64,000 bases of DNA from Bradyrhizobium sp. ARR65. GTDB taxonomy: Bacteria > Pseudomonadota > Alphaproteobacteria > Rhizobiales > Xanthobacteraceae. The notes below the pieces were generated by a model. That model saw nothing but the letters and a program-made list of their open reading frames with translations, did not search any database and had not been told where the DNA came from. Position numbers and translations under genes: made by a program. The stretch lies in assembly GCF_000472385.1 (NCBI RefSeq), contig NZ_AWZU01000019.1:309-64308 (forward strand), in the 5' to 3' direction. Numbering within the stretch: position 1 is the first letter of the stretch; the number at the start of each line of letters is the position of its first letter. Positions 33,266 to 41,258 of this stretch are shown piece by piece.

Positions 33266-34135
33266 TTACAGCTTGTCCTGTGCCCTCCTGGCGGCGGCCC
33301 GCCTGGCGAAGAACAGGTACAACAACCAGGCGTCGATCAGGATCGTCGCCAACATGACGCCGTAAGCCCACGGGCTCTGCATCAAGTTGAGCTCGATCAG
33401 AGTCCGCGAAAGACCAAATCCGACCACCCAGGCGTCAAAGCTCATGCAGATCCGGCGAAAGGTCTCGGGATCAACCCGTCGCATCAGAAGGGCGCCCAGC
33501 GGGATGCCGACTGCAACACTCGGAATGAACACGTAGAGCAGTTGCGCGCTCTCGGTGATGAAGAGGCCGAGCTTGTAATAGGCGATCGCGGTTACGCTCG
33601 ACTCGGCGGCGCGGACCAGGGCCAGGCCGGCCCGAAACTCGTTTTTGACCAGGCCTTGATTGTTGAACAGGATCGCCAGCGGCGGCCCTGAGATGGTCGT
33701 GACCGAATACAGCACGCCCAACATTGCGCCGAACGGCAAACCGACCAGCCAGGTCGATTGAATGGGGCGGCGCCAGCCTGCGGCCTGGATCAAGATCAGC
33801 GGCAGGAAGATCGTGTAGGTCGCGAATTTGACCCAGCCGGGCTGCAGTGAGGCAAGCGCGATGGAGCCGACGGCAATGCCGGGCAAGAGCCCCGCCAGAA
33901 TCGGAAACACCCGTCTCCAGACGCTCGGCACACCCTTCAGGTTGATCAAAAGCACATAGAAATTGATCAGCACCTCCACGACGACAACGGCCGGATTGAG
34001 GATGCGATTTGTGTAGAACATAAGCGCAAGCGGGACCGTGAGCGATGAAAACCCGTAACCGATCGCGCCATTGACGAAGGCCGCAAACAGCGCGACCCCG
34101 GCCAGGACGATGACGGCAGTGTCGAGGGAATGCAT
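33266..34135 (-). CDS. TauE/SafE-family sulfite/anion exporter
   Basis: A 289-residue membrane protein with about eight helices. The first repeat contains ALFAAFVNGAIGYGFSSLTV and the second LVGLPFGAMLGVLYSVTTIS, the family's paired Gly-rich helices. Members export sulfoacetate, sulfite or other organic anions, and the substrate cannot be set here. It is monocistronic, facing the nested repeat at 33083-33230. Confidence 0.85.
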   Translation of the reverse strand: MHSLDTAVIVLAGVALFAAFVNGAIGYGFSSLTVPLALMFYTNRILNPAVVVVEVLINFYVLLINLKGVPSVWRRVFPILAGLLPGIAVGSIALASLQPGWVKFATYTIFLPLILIQAAGWRRPIQSTWLVGLPFGAMLGVLYSVTTISGPPLAILFNNQGLVKNEFRAGLALVRAAESSVTAIAYYKLGLFITESAQLLYVFIPSVAVGIPLGALLMRRVDPETFRRICMSFDAWVVGFGLSRTLIELNLMQSPWAYGVMLATILIDAWLLYLFFARRAAARRAQDKL

Positions 34136-34453
34136 CGTCGTTTTCCAATCAGCGGCGAGCCGTCGTTCGCATCGATGTTGCTCGCACGTCCATCAGCCGG
34201 CGTCGATCCATATCGGGTTCAGCTCAACGCTACCAACGAACGTCTCGAACTCGTCCGTTCCGCGCGGCCATTCGGAAGATGCTCAAAGCGAATCTGCGAG
34301 CCGCGGTTCCGCCTTCCCAAGAATTCACTTATAGACAGAACGCGCGAAGTCATGCATTTTGTTCTTCAAACAATCTCCAAAATCATTGATTTGACTGGCT
34401 AATCAGGATTTGGCGACCAGCCGGCACGCCTGACGCCGAAGGAAGGTCCGCTG
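34136..34453. other. Intergenic, divergent promoters
   Basis: No supported gene. The final 100 bases are AT-richer than the surroundings (34310-34410) and probably hold the promoter of the secreted protein at 34454. Confidence 0.4.
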
Positions 34454-34726
34454 ATGAGATTTCCAACCGCGCTGATCGCGCTTTGCGCGTTGTCACAGGC
34501 CGCGCAGGCCGCGACGCAGGACTGCAAGACTATTACAGATCCGGCCTTGCGACTCACCTGTTACGACAAAATCAACCCGCCGATCGCCACCTACCCCATT
34601 CCGTTACCGAAACCATCGCGCCCGATTTCGACCAGCAGCCCCGACGCGACAGGCTATGGCGACCCGCAAAATGACGATGATGCGCAGGTCAGGGCGCAAC
34701 TGCGCAATATTTGCCGCGGTTGCTAA
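34454..34726 (+). CDS. Small secreted protein with C-terminal ICRGC tail (2)
   Basis: A 90-residue protein with signal peptide (MRFPTALIALCALSQAAQAA), then TQDCKTITDPALRLTCYDKI, a Cys pair motif also found in some type VI secretion and periplasmic proteins (C-x-x-I-x-D-x-x-x-R-L-x-C-Y-D). A Pro-rich linker and VRAQLRNICRGC end it. The ICRGC tail is shared with the proteins at 32315 and 43072, though the rest differs. The start follows gaaggtccg. Confidence 0.7.
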   Translation: MRFPTALIALCALSQAAQAATQDCKTITDPALRLTCYDKINPPIATYPIPLPKPSRPISTSSPDATGYGDPQNDDDAQVRAQLRNICRGC

Positions 34727-34800
34727 GGGCGGCCTGACGGGCACCCGTACAGCCCGACGGAGGCATAAGGTCGCACCACCGGGGTAGCTAACCCGAAAAT

Positions 34801-35829
34801 ATGGCCTATTTTGCCACCCATATGAACCTACTTGCCTCGCTCCCCACGTCCATCGGTACCGCTGCGGTCGCGCCCGCGCTCCTGATCCTGTGGCTTGTGA
34901 TCGCCGCCGGCGAGCGCCCGGGGTCGCCTGCCAAAGTGTGGGGCGCCTTTCTGCTTGGCGCAGGCAGCATTTCGCTATTGGGTATCCTGCGTGCGCCGTT
35001 TCGGGATCTTGTCATAGCGCCCGACAACCCTTGGCTCGCGCAGATCGTGCATTCGCTGTTCGGCGTCGCGCTGCCGGAGGAAACGGTCAAGATCCTGGTC
35101 ATCTTCGCCGTCTCGGCGCGACGCCGGCCGCTCGATGATCCCATGGATACGGTGGTGTACGGTGCGGCCGCGGGACTGGGCTTTGCGGCCTATGAAAACC
35201 TCGCCTATCTCGTCCAGCACGCGGAGATGTGGCGGTCGCTCGCGGCATTGCGCAGCGTGCTCACGGTGCCCTTCCATGGCGCGCTCGGCATTATCGCCGG
35301 CGCCTATCTCGCGATCGCACGCACCGGCACCGCGCTCGGTGCCCACCGCTACCATCGTGATTGGGCGCGGATGTCGAGCTGGATCCTGATGCTGATCGGA
35401 CCGCTCGCGCTGCACGCCGCCTTCGATTTCCCGCTGCTTATGCTGCAGAAATATCCGGATCTCGCCCCGCCGGCGAGGCTATGGTTTGGCGCAACGAGCA
35501 TGCTGATCGGGTTTTCATCGATTGCGTTCGCCGCGCGCCTCGTGCGGCGGGTTGCCCGTCATCATGCACCCCGGACCAAAGTCGCACGGGAGCGTTTGAG
35601 CCAATTGCGGCGGATGTGGGCGCTGCTAATGATCGGCGGGGGCGCCGGATTTGCCGGGCTCGCTTTCGTGCTGACCTCGGTGCACCACTGGCTGCTCAAC
35701 CCCGAGCGCAATATGACGATCGTGCTCGTTCCCGTCGGGTTCACCTCCATCCTGCTCGGCAGCATGCTTTTGGTTGTCACGACCGCGATCTATCTTCTCG
35801 GCCGCAGCCGGCTGCGCACCACCATCTAA
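34801..35829 (+). CDS. PrsW-like intramembrane metalloprotease
   Basis: A 342-residue polytopic protein with about eight to nine helices. PrsW signature residues are visible: ALPEETVKILVIF, YGAAAGLGFAAYENLAYL, TVPFHGALGIIAG and LALHAAFDFPLL. These supply the Glu, His and Asp that would bind zinc in the membrane. In Bacillus PrsW starts cleavage of an anti-sigma factor, but no anti-sigma gene is adjacent here. Start is ATG 34801 or ATG 34822. Confidence 0.8.
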   Translation: MAYFATHMNLLASLPTSIGTAAVAPALLILWLVIAAGERPGSPAKVWGAFLLGAGSISLLGILRAPFRDLVIAPDNPWLAQIVHSLFGVALPEETVKILVIFAVSARRRPLDDPMDTVVYGAAAGLGFAAYENLAYLVQHAEMWRSLAALRSVLTVPFHGALGIIAGAYLAIARTGTALGAHRYHRDWARMSSWILMLIGPLALHAAFDFPLLMLQKYPDLAPPARLWFGATSMLIGFSSIAFAARLVRRVARHHAPRTKVARERLSQLRRMWALLMIGGGAGFAGLAFVLTSVHHWLLNPERNMTIVLVPVGFTSILLGSMLLVVTTAIYLLGRSRLRTTI

Positions 35830-35906
35830 ATCAGCGATTCTTTTTACCGCGCCCCCCACCTCGGTCGGATGTTTTCTCCGATCACGAGGAAGATTGCGAT
35901 GCCGGC

Positions 35907-36674
35907 TCAGCGGACGCCAGCAACAATCACGCGCGCTCCCGCATCGGCGAGACGCTTGCACTGCTCCTCAGATGCGCCGACATCGGTCACGAGAGTCCAG
36001 CGCTGCGGCAGCGGCGCCCAGGCCATTTGTTCGGCTCGGCCGAGCTTGCTGGCGTCGGCGAGAACGAGGACTTCTTTCGACTGCTGCATCATCAACGACT
36101 TCAGTGCGACCTGCTCGAGATCCGCCTCGCACAGGCCACGGCCATTCACCACGCCGTCGGCGCTCATGATGGCGCGATCCGCGGTCATGCGCCGCAACGC
36201 CTCATTGGCGAGCGGCCCCATGGTGCTCATGCTGTTGGTGCGCAGCGCGCCGCCCAGCACAACAAGCTCTATGGTCGGAGCCTTCGCGAGGAAGGGCAGC
36301 AGCGCAAGGTTGTTGGTGATGATGCGCAGCCGCCGCTGCAGCAGCAGTCGGCCGAAGGCTGCGACCGTCGAGCCGGCATCGAGAATCAGGGTGTCGCCGT
36401 CCTCGATCAGATCGATCGCCGCGCGCGCGATCGCCTGCTTCTGTTTGCCCTGAACCGCAAGGCGCTGCTCGAGCGTCGTCTCGTTCGCGTGGGCGGTGAG
36501 GATGGCGCCGCCATAGGTACGGCGCACAGCATTGTTCTTGGAGAGGTGCTGCAGGTCCCGCCGCACGGTGGAGGCGGAGACGTCGAAGCGCCGCGCGAGA
36601 TCGTCGACGTCGATCTCTCCCGCGTTCAGTGCTTCCAACAGACGAGCGTGACGCTCCTTGCTGCGCATCGACAT
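35907..36674 (-). CDS. DeoR/GlpR-family transcriptional regulator
   Basis: A 255-residue repressor-type protein. The N-terminal helix-turn-helix is IDVDDLARRFDVSASTVRRD, followed by VRRTYGGAIL, the standard DeoR hinge. The sugar-phosphate-binding domain has TLILDAGSTVAAFGRLL, ITNNLALLPFL and LVLADASKLGR. It lies downstream of and codirectional with the threonate genes, so it most likely responds to a phosphorylated intermediate of that pathway. Confidence 0.9.
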   Translation of the reverse strand: MSMRSKERHARLLEALNAGEIDVDDLARRFDVSASTVRRDLQHLSKNNAVRRTYGGAILTAHANETTLEQRLAVQGKQKQAIARAAIDLIEDGDTLILDAGSTVAAFGRLLLQRRLRIITNNLALLPFLAKAPTIELVVLGGALRTNSMSTMGPLANEALRRMTADRAIMSADGVVNGRGLCEADLEQVALKSLMMQQSKEVLVLADASKLGRAEQMAWAPLPQRWTLVTDVGASEEQCKRLADAGARVIVAGVR

Positions 36675-36721
36675 CGAACCTCAGCCCCAGATTCATTGCC
36701 GTCAGCCGAACTCGGCCTCGC

Positions 36722-36759
36722 GGCACGGCCGATGGATATCACGATGCATCGGCCGTGCC
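36722..36759 (-). terminator. Perfect 13-bp hairpin after pdxA2
   Basis: GGCACGGCCGATG (36722-36734) pairs perfectly with CATCGGCCGTGCC (36747-36759) across a 12-base loop. It lies between the pdxA2 stop and the deoR start. There is no T-run, so it may attenuate read-through into deoR or stabilise the upstream mRNA. Confidence 0.5.
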
Positions 36760-36822
36760 ATATAAGCACTTAACTCACATCTCGCCCCTCGTCCTGAGGA
36801 GCCCGCATGGCGGGTGTCCCCC

Positions 36823-37821
36823 TCAAGCCGCCTTCTTCGGCGCGAGATCGACCGCCTGCCGCAGCGCCTCGATCAGACTGCGCTCGTCAGCGATACCCTT
36901 CCCCGCAATGTCGAAGGCGGTCCCGTGATCGACCGAGGTGCGGATCACAGGCAGGCCAACGGTGATGTTCACGCCGGCTTCCAGCCCGAGCACCTTGATG
37001 GGTCCATGGCCCTGATCGTGATACATCGCGACCACCATGTCGTAGTCGCCGCGGCCAGCCAGGAAGAACAGCGTGTCGGCAGGGAGGGGGCCCCGCACAT
37101 CCCAGCCCTTGCGCTGACAGGCTTCCACGGCCGGCGTGATCTTCGCGGCTTCCTCGCCGCGACCGAACAACCCGTTCTCGCCGGCATGCGGATTGATGGC
37201 GCAGACGCCGATCTTCGGATTGGCGATGCCGGCGCGCGTCAGCACGTCATGTCCGCGTGCGATGACACGCTCGACGAGACCGGGCTCGATCTTCTCGATC
37301 GCATCGAGCAGGCCGATATGCGTGGTCACGTGAATGACGCGGAGTTTCGGCGACACCAGCATCATCGACACTTCCGGCGTGCCGGTCAGATGCGCCAAGA
37401 GCTCGGTATGGCCGGGATATTTGTGGCCGGCCGCATGCAGCGCTTCCTTCGAGAGCGGCGCGGTGCAGATGCCCTGCGCGAGCCCTGCCTGCACCACCTG
37501 CACGGCTTTTTCGATATAGCGATAGGCCGCCTCACCTGCCGTCGCCGACACCTTGCCGAACGGCAGATCGTCCGGTACCAGCTTCAGGTCAACGCACTGC
37601 ACGGCCTTCGACGCAAAATTCGCCTCCTTCGCGTCGCTCAACGCACCGACCTTAAGCGACACGCCGACGATCTGACCGGCGTTTCGAAGACGGTTGGCAT
37701 CGCCGATCACCAGCGCATTGCAGATCGCGTGCACCTCCGGCTGCGCCAGCGCCTTCATGATCACCTCGGGCCCGATACCGGCCGGATCTCCCATGGTGAT
37801 CGCAATGGTGGGACGAGTCAT
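36823..37821 (-). CDS. pdxA2: PdxA2-type 4-phosphate dehydrogenase (D-threonate/erythronate pathway)
   Basis: A 332-residue PdxA-family NAD dehydrogenase. Motifs include AITMGDPAGIGPEVIMKAL at the N terminus, GHKYPGHTELLAHL, and the metal site MYHDQGHGPIK. True PdxA makes vitamin B6. This one is coupled by a 4-base overlap to an acid-sugar kinase and a sugar-acid permease, which points to PdxA2, oxidising D-threonate-4-P or erythronate-4-P to a product that decarboxylates to dihydroxyacetone phosphate. Confidence 0.85.
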   Translation of the reverse strand: MTRPTIAITMGDPAGIGPEVIMKALAQPEVHAICNALVIGDANRLRNAGQIVGVSLKVGALSDAKEANFASKAVQCVDLKLVPDDLPFGKVSATAGEAAYRYIEKAVQVVQAGLAQGICTAPLSKEALHAAGHKYPGHTELLAHLTGTPEVSMMLVSPKLRVIHVTTHIGLLDAIEKIEPGLVERVIARGHDVLTRAGIANPKIGVCAINPHAGENGLFGRGEEAAKITPAVEACQRKGWDVRGPLPADTLFFLAGRGDYDMVVAMYHDQGHGPIKVLGLEAGVNITVGLPVIRTSVDHGTAFDIAGKGIADERSLIEALRQAVDLAPKKAA

Positions 37822-39125
37822 ATGAAACTTCCTCTGGTTCGGACGGCGCGAAGGCGCTCGCTGATGTGGATGAGGCTTTGCTCGTCACCGAACGCGCCCG
37901 CTTTGGTGGCGATCGGAACGGACAATCGGCCAAGGGTGAGGCCGAGCGACACGCCCGGCTCGATTTCGTCGGCAAGGCGGATGCCGTTGACGCCGAAGCG
38001 CGACAGCATCGCCGCGGCGGTTTCGCCGCCGGTCGCAGCAAAGGCGCCGATCATGGGTGCGACGGCCTCCAGAGCGTGGGCGAGAGCCTTAGCGAGCTCC
38101 GGGCCCAGCGACATGTCGGGGTGATCATCCATCATGATCTCAACCAATGCATCGCCGCCGCCGGCAAGTCGTTTCATCACGTCCGCGGCGAGCGCCGCCC
38201 GGCCGGCACTATCGTTGAGCAGCGTCTCCGGCGCGATCGGGAAATGCGCCACGGTGCCGGTCGCCTCCAGCTCGCGCGCGGCGACGCGAGATGCGCCGGC
38301 GAGCGAGCCCACTACGATCAGGGTGCCGGATGCGCTCGTCGGAATGCGCGGCGGCTCGACGGCATGTCTGACTTCGAGGCCGGCCAGCGCATGCGCGAGG
38401 CCGGCGCTGCCGATGAAGAAGGTTGCGGGCGATGCATGCAGGCTCGCCTCCGCAATCAAATGCAGATCGTGGTCAGTCTCGGCGTCGCAAGCCGCGACCA
38501 CATCGCCCTCCCCGGCGAGCCTCGCGAACGTGGCTTTGAGATCGCCACCGCGCACGGCAGCGAGCTTGACCTTCTCACCGCGAATGGCCCCGGTCGCGAG
38601 AACCTCGACGAGATCGGCATTCGGATAGGTGTGGTCGCGCCGCCAGACCTCGGCCTCCTCGAGAGGGCGGCCTTTGACCAGGATGCGCCCGTCAATGGTA
38701 GTGCGGCCGGTGGCCGGAAAGGCCGGCGCAAACACGCCGAGGGCCGGCCCCGACCGTGACTTGAGATGCGCGAGCGCGGCGGCAGTCTCGGCCGCAGGTT
38801 GCCCCCGCAGCGTCGAGTCAATTTTTTTGAAAAGAATACGTCCGGGTTCGCACAGGCGCGCCAGCACGTCGGCATGGCGCGCTGCAGCGGCCTCGGCCGA
38901 AAGGCCGCGACTCGCTGCATCGTATGCCAGGACGGGCAGCTCGTAACCCGACGCGTCGGTCACCTCACCCCACGTCACCGCAGCCGCGCGCCCCCTTCTA
39001 CCGAAGGCGATTGCACAGTCCGCGGCACCGGTGAGATCGTCAGCGACGATCAGCCAGCTCTGGCTTGACGCATTTTCTTGACGCGAACTGATACTCACTT
39101 CGCTCGAAAACGCTTTAGGGGCCAT
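37818..39125 (-). CDS. dtnK: Four-carbon acid sugar kinase (DUF1537), D-threonate kinase
   Basis: A 435-residue DUF1537-family kinase. The N-terminal domain has WLIVADDLTGAADCAIAFGR and the substrate-binding FKKIDSTLRG. The C-terminal nucleotide-binding domain has GSLAGASRVAARELE and AFAATGGETAAAMLSRFG. Studied members phosphorylate D-threonate, D-erythronate or L-threonate at O4. With PdxA2, KdgT and a DeoR regulator next to it, D-threonate or erythronate is the likeliest substrate. ATG at 39125 lies two bases after the kdgT stop, so translation is coupled. Confidence 0.85.
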   Translation of the reverse strand: MAPKAFSSEVSISSRQENASSQSWLIVADDLTGAADCAIAFGRRGRAAAVTWGEVTDASGYELPVLAYDAASRGLSAEAAAARHADVLARLCEPGRILFKKIDSTLRGQPAAETAAALAHLKSRSGPALGVFAPAFPATGRTTIDGRILVKGRPLEEAEVWRRDHTYPNADLVEVLATGAIRGEKVKLAAVRGGDLKATFARLAGEGDVVAACDAETDHDLHLIAEASLHASPATFFIGSAGLAHALAGLEVRHAVEPPRIPTSASGTLIVVGSLAGASRVAARELEATGTVAHFPIAPETLLNDSAGRAALAADVMKRLAGGGDALVEIMMDDHPDMSLGPELAKALAHALEAVAPMIGAFAATGGETAAAMLSRFGVNGIRLADEIEPGVSLGLTLGRLSVPIATKAGAFGDEQSLIHISERLRAVRTRGSFI

Positions 39126-39127
39126 CT

Positions 39128-40165
39128 TCAGTGACCTGCCTCGGTAACGGCCGAGCGCGCTGCGGGGATCATCTTGCCGGCAGAAGCCACGTTCTCTTCT
39201 GCAGGCTGCTCGACGTCGCCACCAACGACGCGGGCCATCCAGGCGGTGACGATCGGCACGAGGATTGCGGTAACCACGACGCACGCCGCGACGAGGATCG
39301 TCGCAGGCCGTGCCGCGTCCGCATAGGCCGGATTGGCCGCGGCGACAATCGCCGGGACGGCCGCCGCATTGCCAGCCGTCGAGGCCGCCGCAACACCTGC
39401 GACGCCATTCCCGCCGGTGATGCGATCGGCGAAGAACAGTGGGATGCCGGTCACAACGACCACGCCCACCCCCATGCCGAGGCCGAGTAGACCGGCCTGC
39501 CAGACCTTCGACAGATCGAGGCCGGCGCCGAGCGCGAAGGCGAAGAACGGGATCATCACAGGCACTGCGCGGCCCAGGAACTCGCGCATCTCGCGATCGA
39601 GATTGCCGATGATCATGCCCAGCACCAGAGGCAAGATAGCGCCCACGAGGGTCTGCCATGGAAATGCCGAGAGGCCAGCGACGCCCAAGGTAATCATGGT
39701 GAGGAAAGGACCGCTCTCCAGCGACATGATGGTATAGGCGCCGACGTCACGCGGACGTCCATATTGGCCCATCAACGCCATATAGAGACCGCCATTGGTG
39801 TCGTTCATGGCCGCGACGATCGCGAGCGTCGAGACACCCGCGAACATCCCGGCTGCGACCGGCGCTTCTCCCAAAATGCGGCCGAAGATCAGGCCGAGGA
39901 CAACGGCAGCGCCAACCTTCACGATCAGCAGGGTGCCGCCCTTCTTCATGATGTAGGGGGTCGCGCGGAAGTCGATGCTTGCGCCCATGCAAACGTAAAA
40001 CACGGCGAGGATTGTCAGTGCGCCAGAGAACAGTGCGCCGGTGAAGGAGCCAAAAAACTTCGGGGTATCGGGAAAGAAGGTCGCAATAAGCGCCCCAACC
40101 AACAGCGGGACCACCATCATCCCGCCAGGCACCTTCTCGATTGCTCGCTTAATTGGAAGCTGCAT
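39128..40165 (-). CDS. kdgT: KdgT-family sugar acid permease
   Basis: A 345-residue membrane transporter with about ten helices, starting [20 protein letters not shown]. It contains [20 protein letters not shown], the signature of 2-keto-3-deoxygluconate permeases, and [14 protein letters not shown]. First gene of a tightly packed operon (kdgT, dtnK, pdxA2). In this context it probably imports a four-carbon sugar acid by proton symport. The start at 40165 follows gggagg. Confidence 0.88.
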   Translation of the reverse strand: MQLPIKRAIEKVPGGMMVVPLLVGALIATFFPDTPKFFGSFTGALFSGALTILAVFYVCMGASIDFRATPYIMKKGGTLLIVKVGAAVVLGLIFGRILGEAPVAAGMFAGVSTLAIVAAMNDTNGGLYMALMGQYGRPRDVGAYTIMSLESGPFLTMITLGVAGLSAFPWQTLVGAILPLVLGMIIGNLDREMREFLGRAVPVMIPFFAFALGAGLDLSKVWQAGLLGLGMGVGVVVVTGIPLFFADRITGGNGVAGVAAASTAGNAAAVPAIVAAANPAYADAARPATILVAACVVVTAILVPIVTAWMARVVGGDVEQPAEENVASAGKMIPAARSAVTEAGH

Positions 40166-40203
40166 TTCTGTTTTCCTCCCGCGCACCGCGCACATTCAAC
40201 CAA

Positions 40204-40293
40204 TTTGCGCATTTCTGCCAAAAAAAACGAGCAAACGCCGCTCATTTATGCGCTAATCGCGCGATATTCAAGATTTTCTGCGCATTCTACGCA
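40204..40293. promoter_or_regulatory. Candidate operator region of the kdgT operon
   Basis: This AT-rich stretch just upstream of kdgT has the hexamer tgcgca at 40206-40211 and 40279-40284, and tgcgc near 40249. The last site forms the inverted repeat tgcgcattctacgca (TGCG and CGCA, 7-base spacer; 40279-40293). DeoR-type regulators bind such repeated sites. The link to the downstream regulator is inference. Confidence 0.4.
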
Positions 40294-40404
40294 ATAAAGT
40301 TGTATGGGCAATCAACGACCAAAAATGGGACTCGCTCAGAATGCGATTGATTGCGAGATAGGAACGCCAGAGATTGGCCTGCAATGTCGGTCCGGAGACC
40401 CGAG

Positions 40405-40989
40405 ATGACCCTTCCTCGAGACACCAGCGAAGACATCCGTCGGCTGCAATCCGAAATGAGGGCCGCGGTCCGCGACCATTGGAAGGCCTTCTTGATCGAA
40501 GGCATTCTGCTGGTGATCCTGGGCCTTGCCGCCATCATCGTTCCGCCTCTCGCCAGCCTTGCGGTCACGATCTTTCTCGGCTGGATGTTCTTGATCAGCG
40601 GCATCGCCGGCCTGGTGCTGACCTTTTGGGCCCGCGCCATGCCAGGCTTCTGGTGGTCGCTGGTCTCGGCGATCCTCGCCATCATCGCCGGTGTCATCCT
40701 GCTGGCGCAGCCCGCGCAGGGTACCTATGCCCTCACTCTGGTCATCGGCGTCTATTTCCTGGCCGAGGGTGTCGCCACCATCATGTATGCGCTGGAGCAT
40801 CGACGCGAATTGTCGGAGCGCTGGGGCTGGCTGCTTGTCGCCGGTCTCGTCGATATCGTGATTGCCTTCATCATCATCTCGGGCCTGCCGGGATCAGCGG
40901 TATGGGCGATCGGGATTTTGGTCGGCATTAACCTTGTCTTCGGCGGGACCACGCTGATTGGAATGGCGCTGGCCGCCCGGCAGGCCTGA
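40405..40989 (+). CDS. HdeD-family membrane protein
   Basis: A 194-residue protein with six predicted helices arranged as three pairs. It begins MTLPRDTSEDIRRLQSEMRA and has the HdeD repeats (GILLVILGLAAIIVPPLASL, then AILAIIAGVILLAQPAQGTY). HdeD is linked to acid resistance in E. coli; its role in rhizobia is not established. The ATG at 40405 has ggag 7 bases upstream. An ATG at 40384 is less likely. Confidence 0.85.
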   Translation: MTLPRDTSEDIRRLQSEMRAAVRDHWKAFLIEGILLVILGLAAIIVPPLASLAVTIFLGWMFLISGIAGLVLTFWARAMPGFWWSLVSAILAIIAGVILLAQPAQGTYALTLVIGVYFLAEGVATIMYALEHRRELSERWGWLLVAGLVDIVIAFIIISGLPGSAVWAIGILVGINLVFGGTTLIGMALAARQA

Positions 40990-41037
40990 TGCTTTTTTTG
41001 GATGACAAGGGGCAACTGCTGCGCTAAGAGGGCGGCC

Positions 41038-41118
41038 ATGATCACCTTCGCCACCAGCTATTTTTGGTACTTTAGCTACGACAGCTCGCTGGCGGCGGGA
41101 GGATCGCGCTCAATCTGA
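41038..41118 (+). CDS. Aromatic leader peptide of the DAHP synthase gene
   Basis: A 26-codon frame with gagggcggcc just before its ATG. It starts MITFATSYFWYFSYDSSLAA; residues 8-14 are YFWYFSY, and seven of the first 14 residues are Phe, Tyr or Trp. It ends at TGA 41116-41118, 25 bases before an intrinsic terminator that precedes the DAHP synthase gene. Such a peptide senses charged tRNA-Phe, -Tyr and -Trp through ribosome stalling. Confidence 0.85.
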   Translation: MITFATSYFWYFSYDSSLAAGGSRSI

Positions 41119-41166
41119 AGAATTGCAGCAGACGTCCGAACAGCCGCCAGACCTGGCGGCTTTTTT
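41050..41166 (+). promoter_or_regulatory. Transcription attenuator (segments 1-4)
   Basis: Four segments fit the classic model. Segment 1 gccaccagc (41050-41058) pairs with segment 2 gctggcggc (41088-41096) with one mismatch. Segment 2 also pairs fully with segment 3 gccgccag (41143-41150) as antiterminator. Segment 3 pairs with segment 4 ctggcggc (41153-41160), which is followed by six T. Stalling at the aromatic codons (41059-41079) would mask segment 1 and free segment 2 for read-through. Confidence 0.82.
41143..41166 (+). terminator. Attenuator terminator
   Basis: GCCGCCA, loop gacc, TGGCGGC, then tttttt. It lies 93 bases upstream of the DAHP synthase start and is the 3:4 hairpin of the attenuator. 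Confidence 0.9.
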
Positions 41167-41185
41167 GTTGCCGGCAGGTCCTTAA

Positions 41186-41234
41186 GAGCATGGTCCGGAA
41201 AGGTGGATACCGGTTTTCCGAGAAGATCATGCTC
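41186..41234. repeat. Dispersed palindromic repeat, family B, copy 1
   Basis: An imperfect palindrome from gagcatggtccggaaa to ttttccgagaagatcatgctc. Related copies lie at 55815-55862 and 62407-62453. Here it sits between the attenuator terminator and the ribosome binding site of the DAHP synthase gene. Confidence 0.7.
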
Positions 41235-41258
41235 AATCAAGAGTCACAGGAGCCCGCC

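Noticed and set aside
39126-39659. Extension of the dtnK frame far upstream to 39659
   Set aside because: This part overlaps kdgT and translates to Arg-rich shadow sequence. The ATG at 39125 sits two bases after the kdgT stop and starts the normal kinase N terminus.
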